Assembly: GCF_047425875.1 (NCBI RefSeq)
Contig: NZ_CP179727.1
Span: forward strand, 2,294,001-2,358,000
DNA: 64,000 nucleotides
Reading direction: 5' to 3'
Source: Macrococcoides animalis
GTDB taxonomy: Bacteria; Bacillota; Bacilli; Staphylococcales; Staphylococcaceae
Under the pieces are notes generated by a model, which did not search any database, was not told the DNA's origin, and saw only the letters and a program-made list of their open reading frames with translations. The position numbers were made by a program, and so were the translations under genes. Positions 35,472 to 44,900 of this stretch are shown here, piece after piece; position 1 is the first letter of the stretch, and every line of letters begins with the position of its first letter.

Positions 35472-35683
35472 TGAAGAAATCTAAAAATTTAATATTAAAA
35501 ATGTGGAATCTATTGATTACATTATTAAGTGTCTTATTTATTGGTTACGGACATTTAATAATATTTTTAATAGGTTCTTATTTTGTTTTCTTTGGTATAT
35601 ATATGTTCAATGTGATTCTATTCAATATATCAATTGGACTATTTTTAATTTTTATATCCATTTATATCAAAAAAAATCAGTAA
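35471..35683 (+). CDS. small phage membrane protein between terL and portal
   Basis: A 70-aa protein with two or three hydrophobic segments covering residues ~12-65. It starts in the terL stop (taATGA), so it is translationally coupled. Small membrane ORFs at this location are common in siphophages; their role is not known. An overlapping frame (35503-35724) is rejected. Confidence 0.6.
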   Translation: MKKSKNLILKMWNLLITLLSVLFIGYGHLIIFLIGSYFVFFGIYMFNVILFNISIGLFLIFISIYIKKNQ

Positions 35684-35740
35684 TAATTATGTCAAGTAAA
35701 ATTACTTTACACATGTATGAGTAAAGTATAGATAAGAGTT

Positions 35741-35765
35741 GAGACTGAACAAGTCTCTTTTTTGT
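35741..35765 (+). terminator. terminator-like hairpin before portal
   Basis: GAGACT / AGTCTC with a 5-nt loop is followed by six T. Confidence 0.75.
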
Positions 35766-35802
35766 CTTTTTACATTTTAAATAGAAAGGAGACAATCATA
35801 AT

Positions 35803-37023
35803 TTGAGTTTTTTTAAAAGAAACATAACAACAATAAATGATACAGTATCACATCAAGTACAAGCTTTTGTAGATGTCATTACTAATGAAAATTGGAATGA
35901 TATTAGTTTCACTGGAATCAATGCTTTAAAGAATGCAGATATATTAACTTCTTTACAGATGATTAGTAGTGATATAGCTGGACTCAAAGTTAAGACTATT
36001 CAAGATAGTCATGATGATTTATTAAAGTTATTAAACAATAAACCTAATGACATTATGAATGGTTATAGTTTGAAATATGCTATTGTAGCTAACCTTATAT
36101 TAGATGGTAATGTATTCGTTGAGATTAGTCGCAATGAAAATGGTAGAGCCATCAAGTTAGATTTAATTAAGAATAGTGATGTTACAGTCAAAGTAGTTAA
36201 AGATAGTAAATACATTAAAGAAGTTTATTATGAAGTCGCTACAAATGATAGTAAAACACGTAAAGTAAAATCACTTGACATGATGCATTTTAAAATGAAT
36301 TCAATTGATGGAATAGTTGGTAGTAGTGTTCTTAGATCATTACAAACCGAGTTAAATATTCAAAACAATAGTCAATCATTCTTAAACAATTTCTTTAAAA
36401 ATGGAACACATGCAGGTGGCTTACTGAAAGCAAAAGATAGTGGTTTGTCAGATGAAGATAAACTTAAGCTAAAGAATTCATGGCAGAAAGCAAACGCTGG
36501 TATGAACAATGCTAACAGTGTTGTAGTTATTGATGAAGATATTGAATATGAACCACTTGAGATTGATACTGAATTAATCAAAATGGTTAATAATAACGAT
36601 ACTTCAACTAAAGCAATTGCACAAGTGTTAGGAATTCCATTGCACAAATTAGGTATCAGCACATCAAATATGGACTTATCACAATTAAATCAAGATTATC
36701 TAATAAGCACATTAAAAAGCTATATTGATATTATTCTTAGTGAATTATACAAGTTAGATCATAACATGAATATTGATTTTGATTTTAATGTTGATGCATA
36801 CAAAAATATTGATGCTAAACAGTTAAGAGAGAATCTTAAACTTGAGAGAGAACTAGGTTTCATATCAGTGAATGAAGGACGTAAAGCGTTAGGGTTACCA
36901 CCAATTGATGATGAAATTGGTAATCAGTACATCACAAACTTAAACTTTGTTGATAGTTCAATTGCAAAAGAATATCAACTTAATAAAGCACAAGAAAAAG
37001 GTGGTGTACAAACGAATGAGTAA
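35803..37023 (+). CDS. portal protein, HK97 family
   Basis: A 406-aa portal forming the dodecameric channel at the capsid vertex. Family signatures are the early LKNADILTSLQMISSDIAGL, the DVTVKVVKDSKYIKEVYYEV strands, HMKMNSIDGIVGSSVL-like wing segment, and IAQVLGIPLHKLG near residue 275. The start is TTG at 35803, with AAAGGAG upstream. The end overlaps the protease gene by 8 bases. Confidence 0.93.
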   Translation: MSFFKRNITTINDTVSHQVQAFVDVITNENWNDISFTGINALKNADILTSLQMISSDIAGLKVKTIQDSHDDLLKLLNNKPNDIMNGYSLKYAIVANLILDGNVFVEISRNENGRAIKLDLIKNSDVTVKVVKDSKYIKEVYYEVATNDSKTRKVKSLDMMHFKMNSIDGIVGSSVLRSLQTELNIQNNSQSFLNNFFKNGTHAGGLLKAKDSGLSDEDKLKLKNSWQKANAGMNNANSVVVIDEDIEYEPLEIDTELIKMVNNNDTSTKAIAQVLGIPLHKLGISTSNMDLSQLNQDYLISTLKSYIDIILSELYKLDHNMNIDFDFNVDAYKNIDAKQLRENLKLERELGFISVNEGRKALGLPPIDDEIGNQYITNLNFVDSSIAKEYQLNKAQEKGGVQTNE

Positions 37024-37603
37024 GGAAGTTAGAACACTCGAAGCGGAAATTGAAGTTCGTAAATTAGAAGATGATTCTAGTGAAATGATTGTTGAAGGGT
37101 ATGCATTAAGATTTAATACATGGAGCGAAAACTTAGGAAACTTTATTGAAACAATCACACCTGAAGCGTTAAAGAATACTGAATTAAATAATTTAAGATT
37201 ATTATTCAATCACAACTGGGATAACGTTCTAGGTAGACAATCAGCTGAAACTTTAGATATTGAGGTTGATGAAGTTGGTTTACGTTTTAAAGCTAAACTA
37301 CCTAATACTACATTAGGACGTGATTTATACGAACAGATTAGAGTTGGTAACATTAATCAATGTTCATTTGAATTTACGTTAGATAAAGACGGTGAAGATG
37401 TTAAGTATGATACTAAGGAATCTATTTACAAACGAACTGTTAAAGCAATCAAACGTATTAGAGAAATCAGCATTGTATCTTTACCAGCATACGAATCAAG
37501 TGATGTAGCAATTGCATTACGTAGCATAGAACAATTAGAGAAACGAAATCAATTAGATTTAGTTCAAGTTGAGCTAGATTTATTTAAATTAAAAAATTTA
37601 TAA
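37016..37603 (+). CDS. prohead protease, HK97 family
   Basis: A 195-aa serine protease that cleaves capsid scaffold during maturation. The catalytic His lies in LLFNHNWDNVLGR near residue 63, and the Ser in ISIVSLPAYESS near 158. A longer ORF from 36947 exists, but the ATG at 37016 overlaps the portal stop and gives the usual length. It precedes the capsid gene by 60 bp. Confidence 0.92.
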   Translation: MSKEVRTLEAEIEVRKLEDDSSEMIVEGYALRFNTWSENLGNFIETITPEALKNTELNNLRLLFNHNWDNVLGRQSAETLDIEVDEVGLRFKAKLPNTTLGRDLYEQIRVGNINQCSFEFTLDKDGEDVKYDTKESIYKRTVKAIKRIREISIVSLPAYESSDVAIALRSIEQLEKRNQLDLVQVELDLFKLKNL

Positions 37604-37612
37604 GCAAACTTT

Positions 37613-37642
37613 AAGATTATCAATTATTGATGGTCTTTTTAT
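37613..37642 (+). terminator. terminator-like hairpin between protease and capsid
   Basis: AAGATTATCAAT / ATTGATGGTCTT is followed by five T. Read-through must be high, since capsid expression follows. Confidence 0.65.
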
Positions 37643-37663
37643 TTTGCAGTAAAGGAGCAACAA

Positions 37664-38914
37664 ATGACTCAAGAAGAAATTAAATTAGCAATTGAAGAAA
37701 AACAAGCTCAATTAGATGCAAAGACAGTTGAAGCAGATGAAGCTATTAAAGCTGAAAATGCTGAGTTAGCTAAATCATTATTAGAAGAAGCTAAAGCTAT
37801 TCAAGCTGAAATTGATGAGTTAAAAAGTCAATTGGATAAAGAAGAAACTGAAGAAGTTCAAGAAGAACGTTCTGATGTTGAATCTGATGAAGTTGTATCA
37901 CAAGACAAAGAAGAGCAAGAAGAAGTAACTGAAGTAGTTACTGATAACAAAGATATTGAAGAACTTCAAGCTCGTGTAGATGAGTTAGAAGCTGAATTAA
38001 AAAATATTAATATGAATGGGGAACAAAGATCAATGACAAATATTGTAGAAACTGTAGAATTAGATAACAAAAATGAGGTACGTTCAGCATTTGAACATTA
38101 CATGATGACTGGAGAAAAACGTGATGGTTTAACAACTGAATCTGGAGCTATTATCGTTCCAACTGAAATCGCTAAAGAAGTAGTAGACTATTCAGATGAT
38201 GTTTCAGCTTTAGCTAACTTAGTACAAGTTAAGAAAGTATCAAATGGACAAGGTGAAGTAGCATTCTTTGATGGTACTAGCGCTCCAGCATTAACAGCAG
38301 TTGCTGAATTAGAACAAAATCCAGAATTAGGTATTCGACCAATTAAAAAAGCATCATTCAAAGTAGATACTTACCGTGGTTACTTCCCAGTATCGCAAGA
38401 GTCAATTGAAGATGGAATTGGTGCAATTGAATTAGTTAAACAAATTTTAAATGAATCAGTAGTAGCTACTCAAAATAAATTAATCTTAGACGTATTAAAC
38501 ACTCAAGCAGATAATGCTGTAGCTGACTTAGATGCTCTTAAGAAATTAGTAAATGTAGACTTAGCTCCTAAGTACCGTAAACAAGTAGTATTATCTCAAA
38601 CAGCTTACAATGTTGTTGATACTTACAAAGACGGTAATGGACGTTACTTACTACAAGACTCAATAGCTTCAACATCTGGTAAACAATTATTAGGTATGCC
38701 AGTAGCTGTTGTAGAAGATGAGTTAATTGGAGCAGGTGTTGGTTACGTTGGAGATTTAGCTGGAGCTGTTGGTTTAGTAGACCGTTCTCGTTATGATTTG
38801 CAATGGACTTCTTACATGCAGTTTGCTCAATGTTTAATGGTAGCTGTGCGTTACGATGCTATCGCTTTAAATCCTAACGCAGTTAAGAAAATTACACTTG
38901 CGCTAACAGTTTAA
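37664..38914 (+). CDS. major capsid protein, HK97 fold
   Basis: A 416-aa precursor. Residues ~1-120 form an acidic coiled coil (EIDELKSQLDKEETEEV...), the delta scaffold domain that the protease removes. The mature part begins near residue 125-150 and has the HK97 E-loop and P/A domain pattern, including TESGAIIVPTEIAKEVVDY and YRGYFPVSQESIED. The ribosome site is AAAGGAG. It is the main building block of the icosahedral head. Confidence 0.95.
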   Translation: MTQEEIKLAIEEKQAQLDAKTVEADEAIKAENAELAKSLLEEAKAIQAEIDELKSQLDKEETEEVQEERSDVESDEVVSQDKEEQEEVTEVVTDNKDIEELQARVDELEAELKNINMNGEQRSMTNIVETVELDNKNEVRSAFEHYMMTGEKRDGLTTESGAIIVPTEIAKEVVDYSDDVSALANLVQVKKVSNGQGEVAFFDGTSAPALTAVAELEQNPELGIRPIKKASFKVDTYRGYFPVSQESIEDGIGAIELVKQILNESVVATQNKLILDVLNTQADNAVADLDALKKLVNVDLAPKYRKQVVLSQTAYNVVDTYKDGNGRYLLQDSIASTSGKQLLGMPVAVVEDELIGAGVGYVGDLAGAVGLVDRSRYDLQWTSYMQFAQCLMVAVRYDAIALNPNAVKKITLALTV

Positions 38915-38924
38915 TTAAAATTTC

Positions 38925-38963
38925 AAGCTTAGATTAGTTAATTCTAGTCTGAGCTTTTTATTT
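38925..38963 (+). terminator. terminator-like hairpin after capsid
   Basis: AAGCTTAGATTAG / CTAGTCTGAGCTT is followed by a T-rich tail. Confidence 0.75.
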
Positions 38964-38991
38964 TGAAATCTTAATATAAGGAGCTGTAACA

Positions 38992-39198
38992 ATGGAACAA
39001 TACAAAGTTAAGAAAGCTTATAACGATACTGTGTTAAAGCGTATGACTGAAGTTAATGAAATTTTAGATTTAACTGATGCAAGGGCTAATAAGATTATTG
39101 CTTATGATAATACATTAATTGAAAAAGTTGAAGTTAAAAAAGCAGTACGTAAACCTAGAGCTAAAAAGGTAACAGAAACAGTTAAAGATGGTGAATAA
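38992..39198 (+). CDS. phage head-region hypothetical protein, 68 aa
   Basis: A small, very basic C-terminus (KKAVRKPRAKKVTETVKDG) after an acidic helical N-terminus. The ribosome site is AAGGAG. It lies between capsid and connector, a place often taken by a small head accessory protein in HK97-like phages. No family is recognised. Confidence 0.6.
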   Translation: MEQYKVKKAYNDTVLKRMTEVNEILDLTDARANKIIAYDNTLIEKVEVKKAVRKPRAKKVTETVKDGE

Positions 39199-39200
39199 CC

Positions 39201-39506
39201 ATGAATATAGAAACAGTAAAAAAACATTTAAGACTTACATTTGATTTTGATGATGAATTATTACTTGAATACGTTGAATGGGCTGAAGATGAAATTAAGA
39301 ATTCGGTATCAAATAGTGAGTTTAGAGATAATCGCTATTTTGATAATAATCCAACGTATGAAAGAGCTGTTATTTTACTCGTTACTCATTTCTATGAGAA
39401 TAGAAAAGCAATTACGGATAAACCTCAATACAATATAATCTATGGTATTAAAAGTGCAATCTTTAAATTACAAACTCGTTATACAGGTGATTTAGATGAA
39501 CTTTGA
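39201..39506 (+). CDS. head-tail connector protein, gp6-like
   Basis: A 101-aa helical adaptor. The pattern VKKHLRLTFDFDDELLLEYVEWAEDEI, then RAVILLVTHFYENRKA, is typical of the HK97 gp6 / Phage_connect_1 family, which forms a ring under the portal. It overlaps the next gene by 11 bases. Confidence 0.88.
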   Translation: MNIETVKKHLRLTFDFDDELLLEYVEWAEDEIKNSVSNSEFRDNRYFDNNPTYERAVILLVTHFYENRKAITDKPQYNIIYGIKSAIFKLQTRYTGDLDEL

Positions 39507-39822
39507 TATTAGTAAACTGAATAAACTTATTTCAATAGAAGAAACTACAATTCAAAATGTATCTGGTGTTCAAAAGAAAGTAACGAAAGAATTATATAAA
39601 CTTTATGCTTTTTTCGATACGGTTTGGGCAAAGGATTATCAAACAGCAGTATCAAATAGTACTCAACATCAAATACGAATCATCACTAGACAAGTACCAA
39701 CTGAAATAGATACAAATAAGTGTTCTATTAAAGTTGATGGCAAGTCTTACAAGATTATTCAAGTGATACCTGATATGTATGAGCAAAGATTTATGACAAT
39801 CATAGCTGAAAAGGTTGGATAA
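39496..39822 (+). CDS. head closure protein, gp16/SPP1-like joiner
   Basis: A 108-aa strand-rich protein of the phage head-tail joining family (DISKLNKLISIEE ... VWAKDYQTAVSNSTQHQIRIITR). It closes the filled head and makes the interface for the tail terminator. Tight spacing with the neighbouring connector genes supports the call. Confidence 0.85.
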   Translation: MNFDISKLNKLISIEETTIQNVSGVQKKVTKELYKLYAFFDTVWAKDYQTAVSNSTQHQIRIITRQVPTEIDTNKCSIKVDGKSYKIIQVIPDMYEQRFMTIIAEKVG

Positions 39823-39824
39823 TC

Positions 39825-40226
39825 ATGAGTAATAACTCAGGTGTAGAGGTTAATGGTACTGACGAGATACTAAGAAATATTGAGAAATTAGGTTTAAATG
39901 TTAAGAAAGTAACTGATACAGCTCTAAAAAATGCTAGTGAGATTGTTAGAAAAGAATTAGAAAAGAATACACCTTATGATTTAAAAGATAATGACGGTAT
40001 TCACATGAAAGATCATGTAGTTATATCTGGTGCTAAAACTGATGCTGAACATGGTGGGAGATATGTAAGTATTGGTTACCCGAAAGGTGTTAAGCATAGA
40101 GTTCACTTTGCTGAGTTTGGAACTATCAATCAATCACCTCAAGCATTTATAAGTAAAACTATTCAATCAACTAAATCAGAAGTAAAACAATCAATAATGA
40201 AAGAGCTGAAAGGAGCTATTAAGTGA
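39825..40226 (+). CDS. HK97 gp10-like tail-completion protein
   Basis: A 133-aa protein. The start GVEVNGTDEILRNIEKLG, a central KNTPYDLKDN segment and HFAEFGTINQSPQAFISKTIQS match the HK97-gp10 / tail-component family found between head closure and tail terminator genes. The stop overlaps the next start. Confidence 0.87.
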   Translation: MSNNSGVEVNGTDEILRNIEKLGLNVKKVTDTALKNASEIVRKELEKNTPYDLKDNDGIHMKDHVVISGAKTDAEHGGRYVSIGYPKGVKHRVHFAEFGTINQSPQAFISKTIQSTKSEVKQSIMKELKGAIK

Positions 40227-40615
40227 TGAGTGAAGTATTTACTAGAAACATTTTAAATGAAGTCTATGAAGCATTGGCTAGTAATGAAACACTCACTAGT
40301 TTAGTTCCAGTAGATAATATTTGGCTTAGAAATATACCAGAAGAACAAAGAGGACAATCACCAGTGATTAGAATTAGTCAAACTGGTTGGCAACCTCAGG
40401 ACTATGCTTCAGATAAACAAACAAGTTACTTTGCTGAATTTCAAATTGACGTTTGGCAGAAACAAGAAGATGGAGACCCTTTTATTATTGGTCAACATAT
40501 TCAAACAATAATGAAACAAGAACTATTTCAACAGTCCACAAGTATCTTTAATGAAGATATTGATACTGAAATGTTGAGAGACGGTAGACGTTATCAAGGA
40601 ATAGTTATTATTTAA
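40226..40615 (+). CDS. tail terminator / tail-component protein (DUF806-like)
   Basis: A 129-aa protein counted from the ATG overlapping the preceding TGA; a GTG three bases earlier is an alternative. WLRNIPEEQRGQSPVIRI and SYFAEFQIDVWQK match the tail-completion family that caps the tail tube in siphophages. It lies directly before the major tail protein. Confidence 0.82.
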   Translation: MSEVFTRNILNEVYEALASNETLTSLVPVDNIWLRNIPEEQRGQSPVIRISQTGWQPQDYASDKQTSYFAEFQIDVWQKQEDGDPFIIGQHIQTIMKQELFQQSTSIFNEDIDTEMLRDGRRYQGIVII

Positions 40616-40642
40616 AACAAAATTTAAAGGAGTTTTTTAACA

Positions 40643-41230
40643 ATGGCAGAAACAAAAAATCATAAGTTCGTAACAGGTGTACGTAATTTCCGTTTAGCTA
40701 AGATTACAGCTGATAATAAAGATGCTTTAACAATTGAACCAGTAATTACAGTAGCTGAAGACTTATTACAAAAGTTTGGTGTACAACCAGAATCAAGTTC
40801 AGAAAAAGTATGGGCTTCAAATAAAGCAATTGGTACATTAAATTCTAAAAATGGTGGTAAATTAACAGTTGAATTAGCTTCATTACCTCAAGAATTAGAT
40901 TTAGCTATTCAAGGTGCGACTAAAGATGAAACAACTGGTTTAATCACTTACACAAGTGAAGATATTTCACCAGACTTTGCTGTTTCAGCAGAAATCACTT
41001 ACAACGATGGTTCTTTTGCTGTATTAGGTTTAGCTAAAGTATCATTTGAATTAGTATCAGATGAAGCAGACACTCAAGAAGATAAAGCTAAAGCTCAATC
41101 TTACAAATTAGAGGGAACTGTTTTAGATCGTATAAATGATGGTTGGTACAAAACTAAAGTTTATTCAGACGAAACTGGTTTTGATGTAGCTAAATTTGAT
41201 ACTAAAGTATTCAAAACAGCAACAATTTAA
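40643..41230 (+). CDS. major tail protein (tail tube)
   Basis: A 195-aa strand-rich protein of the phi13/TP901-1 type major tail family: an N-terminal TGVRNFRLAKITADN, a central EVTLASLPQELDLAIQGA-like segment, and a C-terminal GWYKTKVYSDETGFDVAKF. The ribosome site is AAAGGAG. It forms the tail tube hexamers. Confidence 0.9.
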   Translation: MAETKNHKFVTGVRNFRLAKITADNKDALTIEPVITVAEDLLQKFGVQPESSSEKVWASNKAIGTLNSKNGGKLTVELASLPQELDLAIQGATKDETTGLITYTSEDISPDFAVSAEITYNDGSFAVLGLAKVSFELVSDEADTQEDKAKAQSYKLEGTVLDRINDGWYKTKVYSDETGFDVAKFDTKVFKTATI

Positions 41231-41253
41231 GTAACAACTGAATAAAGTATGGC

Positions 41254-41292
41254 AATAAGAGTAGAGGGTTAGTAGTCTTTACTCTTATTTTT
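41254..41292 (+). terminator. terminator-like hairpin after the tail tube gene
   Basis: AATAAGAGTAGAG / CTTTACTCTTATT is followed by a T run. Confidence 0.75.
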
Positions 41293-41360
41293 TAATTATA
41301 TTATTTCAATGATTATCCACGTAGCAAGACAAAAATAAAATTATAAAGAGGTTATTAACT

Positions 41361-41696
41361 ATGAGAAAAATTACATTAGTTACAGATTTTAATAAAGGTA
41401 CAAAGAAAGAATTCACTTCAGATTTTGCAAAAGGTTCACTAGCTTTTAGAGCATTTAAAATTGGTAAAGCTTTCGAAAATATGCCACAAGATACTACACC
41501 TGATGTTGAATTATTTGAAGAATTAGCAGACGTAGTAACTGTTTCTTACAATGGTCAGTTCACTAAAGAAGAGTTGTTAGATGGTATTGATGCTCCAGAT
41601 TTATTTGAAGTTTTAATGGAACAGTTACAATCAATCTTTACAAAAAAAGAAATAGCAGACACTACTAAAGATTTTTTGGACAAGAAGAACAAATAG
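41361..41696 (+). CDS. tail assembly chaperone, gpG-like
   Basis: A 111-aa acidic protein (FKIGKAFENMPQDTTPDVELFEELADVV) in the invariant slot between tail tube and tape measure. It helps the tape measure protein to form the tail core. A slippery heptamer near its end allows a -1 frameshift into a longer gpGT form. Confidence 0.87.
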   Translation: MRKITLVTDFNKGTKKEFTSDFAKGSLAFRAFKIGKAFENMPQDTTPDVELFEELADVVTVSYNGQFTKEELLDGIDAPDLFEVLMEQLQSIFTKKEIADTTKDFLDKKNK

Positions 41697-41917
41697 AGTT
41701 TGAAGCATTCTCTTATACCAAACAATTTGAGTATTTCATTGAATTCATTGACTTTATGCAATCTAGAGAAGATGGTAAGCACATGAATTTAAATGAGCTT
41801 TATGACTCTAACATATTTGATTTAATGGAATCTCAATATAGAATTCTTTCTAAGTTAGAGCAAAAGCAAAAAGAACAAGAACAATCAAATATTGTCGACA
41901 ATTTTGATTCATTATAA
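41361..41917 (+). CDS. tail assembly chaperone gpGT-like frameshift product
   Basis: The 0 frame is read to the heptamer T-TTT-TTG at 41672-41678; after a -1 slip the frame GGA CAA GAA continues to the TAA at 41915-41917, adding 79 residues starting GQEEQIEFEAF. The total is about 185 aa. Programmed frameshifting at this place is known for nearly all long-tailed phages. The extension has no start of its own. Confidence 0.82.
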
Positions 41918-41933
41918 AAAACTCAATATCAAG

Positions 41934-41975
41934 AGGAGATGCTTAATTAATTTTAAGTGTCTCCTATTTTTTTTG
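41934..41975 (+). terminator. terminator-like hairpin before the tape measure gene
   Basis: AGGAGATGCTTAA / TTAAGTGTCTCCT is followed by eight T. Confidence 0.78.
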
Positions 41976-41999
41976 GTTTAAGAAAGGAATGTAAAACAC

Positions 42000-44900
42000 A
42001 TGAGTATTGGCTCAACTCCTCTAGGTAATATGGCAATACAAGTTGACCTAGATGATACTAAATTAAGACAAAGTACAAGTAATATGAAAGCTTTAATGAA
42101 GTCAGTTAATGAAGAATTTAAAGCAAACATGTCAGCAGTTAAGCGTACAGGCTCAGAAATGGACATCCTAGCAACAAGAACTGAGGGCTTAGGTAAGAAG
42201 TTTCAAGCTCAAGAGAAGATTGTTAAGAGTTTAGAAGAAGCTTATGAGAAAGCACGTATTGAAGCTGAAAAACAAGGTGCATCACAGCAACAAATTAGAG
42301 CTATGGAAAGTAAAAGAGCGCAGTTAAACAAAGAAAAGGCAAGTTTAAATGATTTAACTGGGGCATTACAGAAAGCTCAATCAGAACAAGATGAAATGAT
42401 GGCTAATAACAAGCGTTTAGAATCATCTTACGGAAAATTAGATACACAAATTAAGCAGGTTGGAGACAAACTAAAAGGTATTGGCTCTGGAATGATAAAT
42501 ACAGGTAAAGACTTGAGTATGAGTATTACAGCTCCATTAATTGGTGCTGGTGCAATGGCTATTAAGTCAGCAAGTGAAGCTGAAGCATCTAAAGCACAGT
42601 TTAAATCTGTATTTGGTGATATTTCTAATGATGCAACAGCTAGTTTAAACAAAATATCAGACTCAACAGGGTTATTACCTAATGCTTTAAAGGGTACATT
42701 CACACAAATCTCAGCCTTTGCTAAGACTACTGGTGCTGACGGTGCTGAAGCTTTAGATTTAACTAGTAGAGCAACGATGGCAGCTGCTGATAGTGCTTCA
42801 TTTTACGATAGAAGTATTGAAGAAGTTTCCGAAAATTTACAGTCATTTCTTAAAGGTAACTATGAGAATGATGCGGCTTTAGGTATTTCAGCGAATGAAA
42901 CAACACGTAATGCTAAAGCTAATGAATTATATGGAAAATCATTTAATGAATTAAACGAACAACAAAAACAATTAACTTTATTAAAAATGGTTGAGGATGG
43001 TAATAAGTTATCTGGTGCAATGGGTCAAGCAGCTCGTGAATCTAACACATTAGGTACACAAATGACTAATGCTAAGACAGCTATGAATGACTTCTTAGGT
43101 GTCTTAGGTAAACCTATACTTCCTTTAGCAGTTAATGTATTAAAAGACTTAGCTAAATTTGGTAAAGATGTAGCTGATAAGTTTCAAGGTATGAGCAAGT
43201 CTGGTCAAATGATGACTCTAGGCTTTGCAGGTGTCGTAGCAATGGCTCCAATACTATTAATGATTATTGGTGGTATGGCAACAGGGTTAGGCGCTATAGC
43301 CACTCTAGGAGCACCAGTATGGCTCACAATAGGAGCAATTGTAGCTCTAGGAGCAGGCTTTGTAGTTGCTTATAAGAAGTCTGAGACATTCAGAAATATA
43401 GTTAAGAAGTCAATTGATGGTGTAGGCAAAGCCTTTGAAACAGTTAAAGGTACTATAAAAGGTGTATTTCAGTTATTTCAAGGTAACGGTACACAAGGTG
43501 TAATGACTTTATCTAAGTTTTTACCACCTAGTTTAGTAACTGGGATCACGTTAACAGTTGATAAAATAAAATCAACACTTAAATCAATGGGTGATGGTGT
43601 AGGTAAAGCTTTTAAATCAATTGGTAAAATGCTGACTGATTTCTGGAAACAAAATGGAAAAATGATAGTTCAAGCCTTAAAGAATGTAATGGCTGTAGTC
43701 AAACCTATACTATCTGTTTTAGGTAAATTATTTAGCGTTACTTTTAAAGTTGCTTTTGCAATTGCTAAAACTATTGTAGTTGGAACATTTAAGGCTATTG
43801 TTGGTGTAATCAAGGGTGCTATAAAAGTAATCACTGGTATCATCCAAGTATTTAGTGCTCTTTTCACAGGCAATTGGAAAAAACTATTTAATGGTTTATG
43901 GAAAATTTGTAAAGGTGTCATTCAAATTATTTGGAACGGTATCAACCTTATGTTCTTTGGACGTATCTTAAAAGGTGGAGTGGCGTTCGCTAAAGGATTT
44001 ACTAAGATATTCCCTAAATTATGGAATGGTATTAAAGAAATTTTCACTAAAACAACAAAAGCTATACTTAAATTTGTAACAGACATTTGGTCTAAACTTC
44101 ATAAAAATGCAAGTTCAACACTAAATGCAATGTACAAAGCAATTGGTAAAATTTTATCAAACATATACAAAGGCTTTAAGAATATTTTTGATGATATTTG
44201 GTCTAAAACTAAGAAAATCTTCAAGGCTATCTTTGAGTATGTACCTAAGAAAATAGTGGCTATGAAAGATGGAGCAATCAAGGGTCTAAAGACAATGAAA
44301 AAAGATTTAGGCGATTTGATGGACAAAATGAAGAAAAAAGTGACTGAAACCTTTGGGGATATGGTTGACGGAGCCAAAGAGCTACCTAAGAAATTGGGTG
44401 ACGGTATCAAGAATGGTGCTAGTAAAGCTGTAGATGGCGTTAAATCTCTAGGTAACAAAATGGTTGATAAACTTGGTGGTGTCGTTAACGGTACTATCGG
44501 TGGTATCAATACAGTTACTGACAAATTAGGAATTGGGAAGAAAGTTAAAGAATGGAAAGTTCCTAAATTCAGTACAGGTACTAAGAATGGTGCTTTAGCT
44601 AATGATAGTTTAATCACTGTCGGTGACTTTGGCGTTGGTAACGGTGTTGGAAGACGTGAGTTAGTACAATTCCCTAACGGTCAAATGCAATTGTTTGAAA
44701 AAGAGACTACTTTACCAGCTCCAGCAGGAACTAAAGTTTATTCAAATAAACAAACTGAACCAATGTTAAAAGCTATGAGGTTTAGCACTGGTACTGGTGG
44801 TGGAATTGGTTCATTCTTCAGTAATATTGGTAAGTCAGTCATCAATGGTATTGGAGATGTAATGGACTTTATCGACAATCCAGCTAAATTGGTTGAAAAA

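Noticed and set aside
35503..35724. Alternative 73-aa ORF overlapping the small membrane gene
   Set aside because: Other frame of the same region, without ribosome site; the terL-coupled ATG at 35471 is better supported.
44099..44617. Minus-strand 172-codon ORF within the tape measure gene
   Set aside because: Shadow of a Lys-rich coding strand; no ribosome site and repetitive hydrophobic composition.
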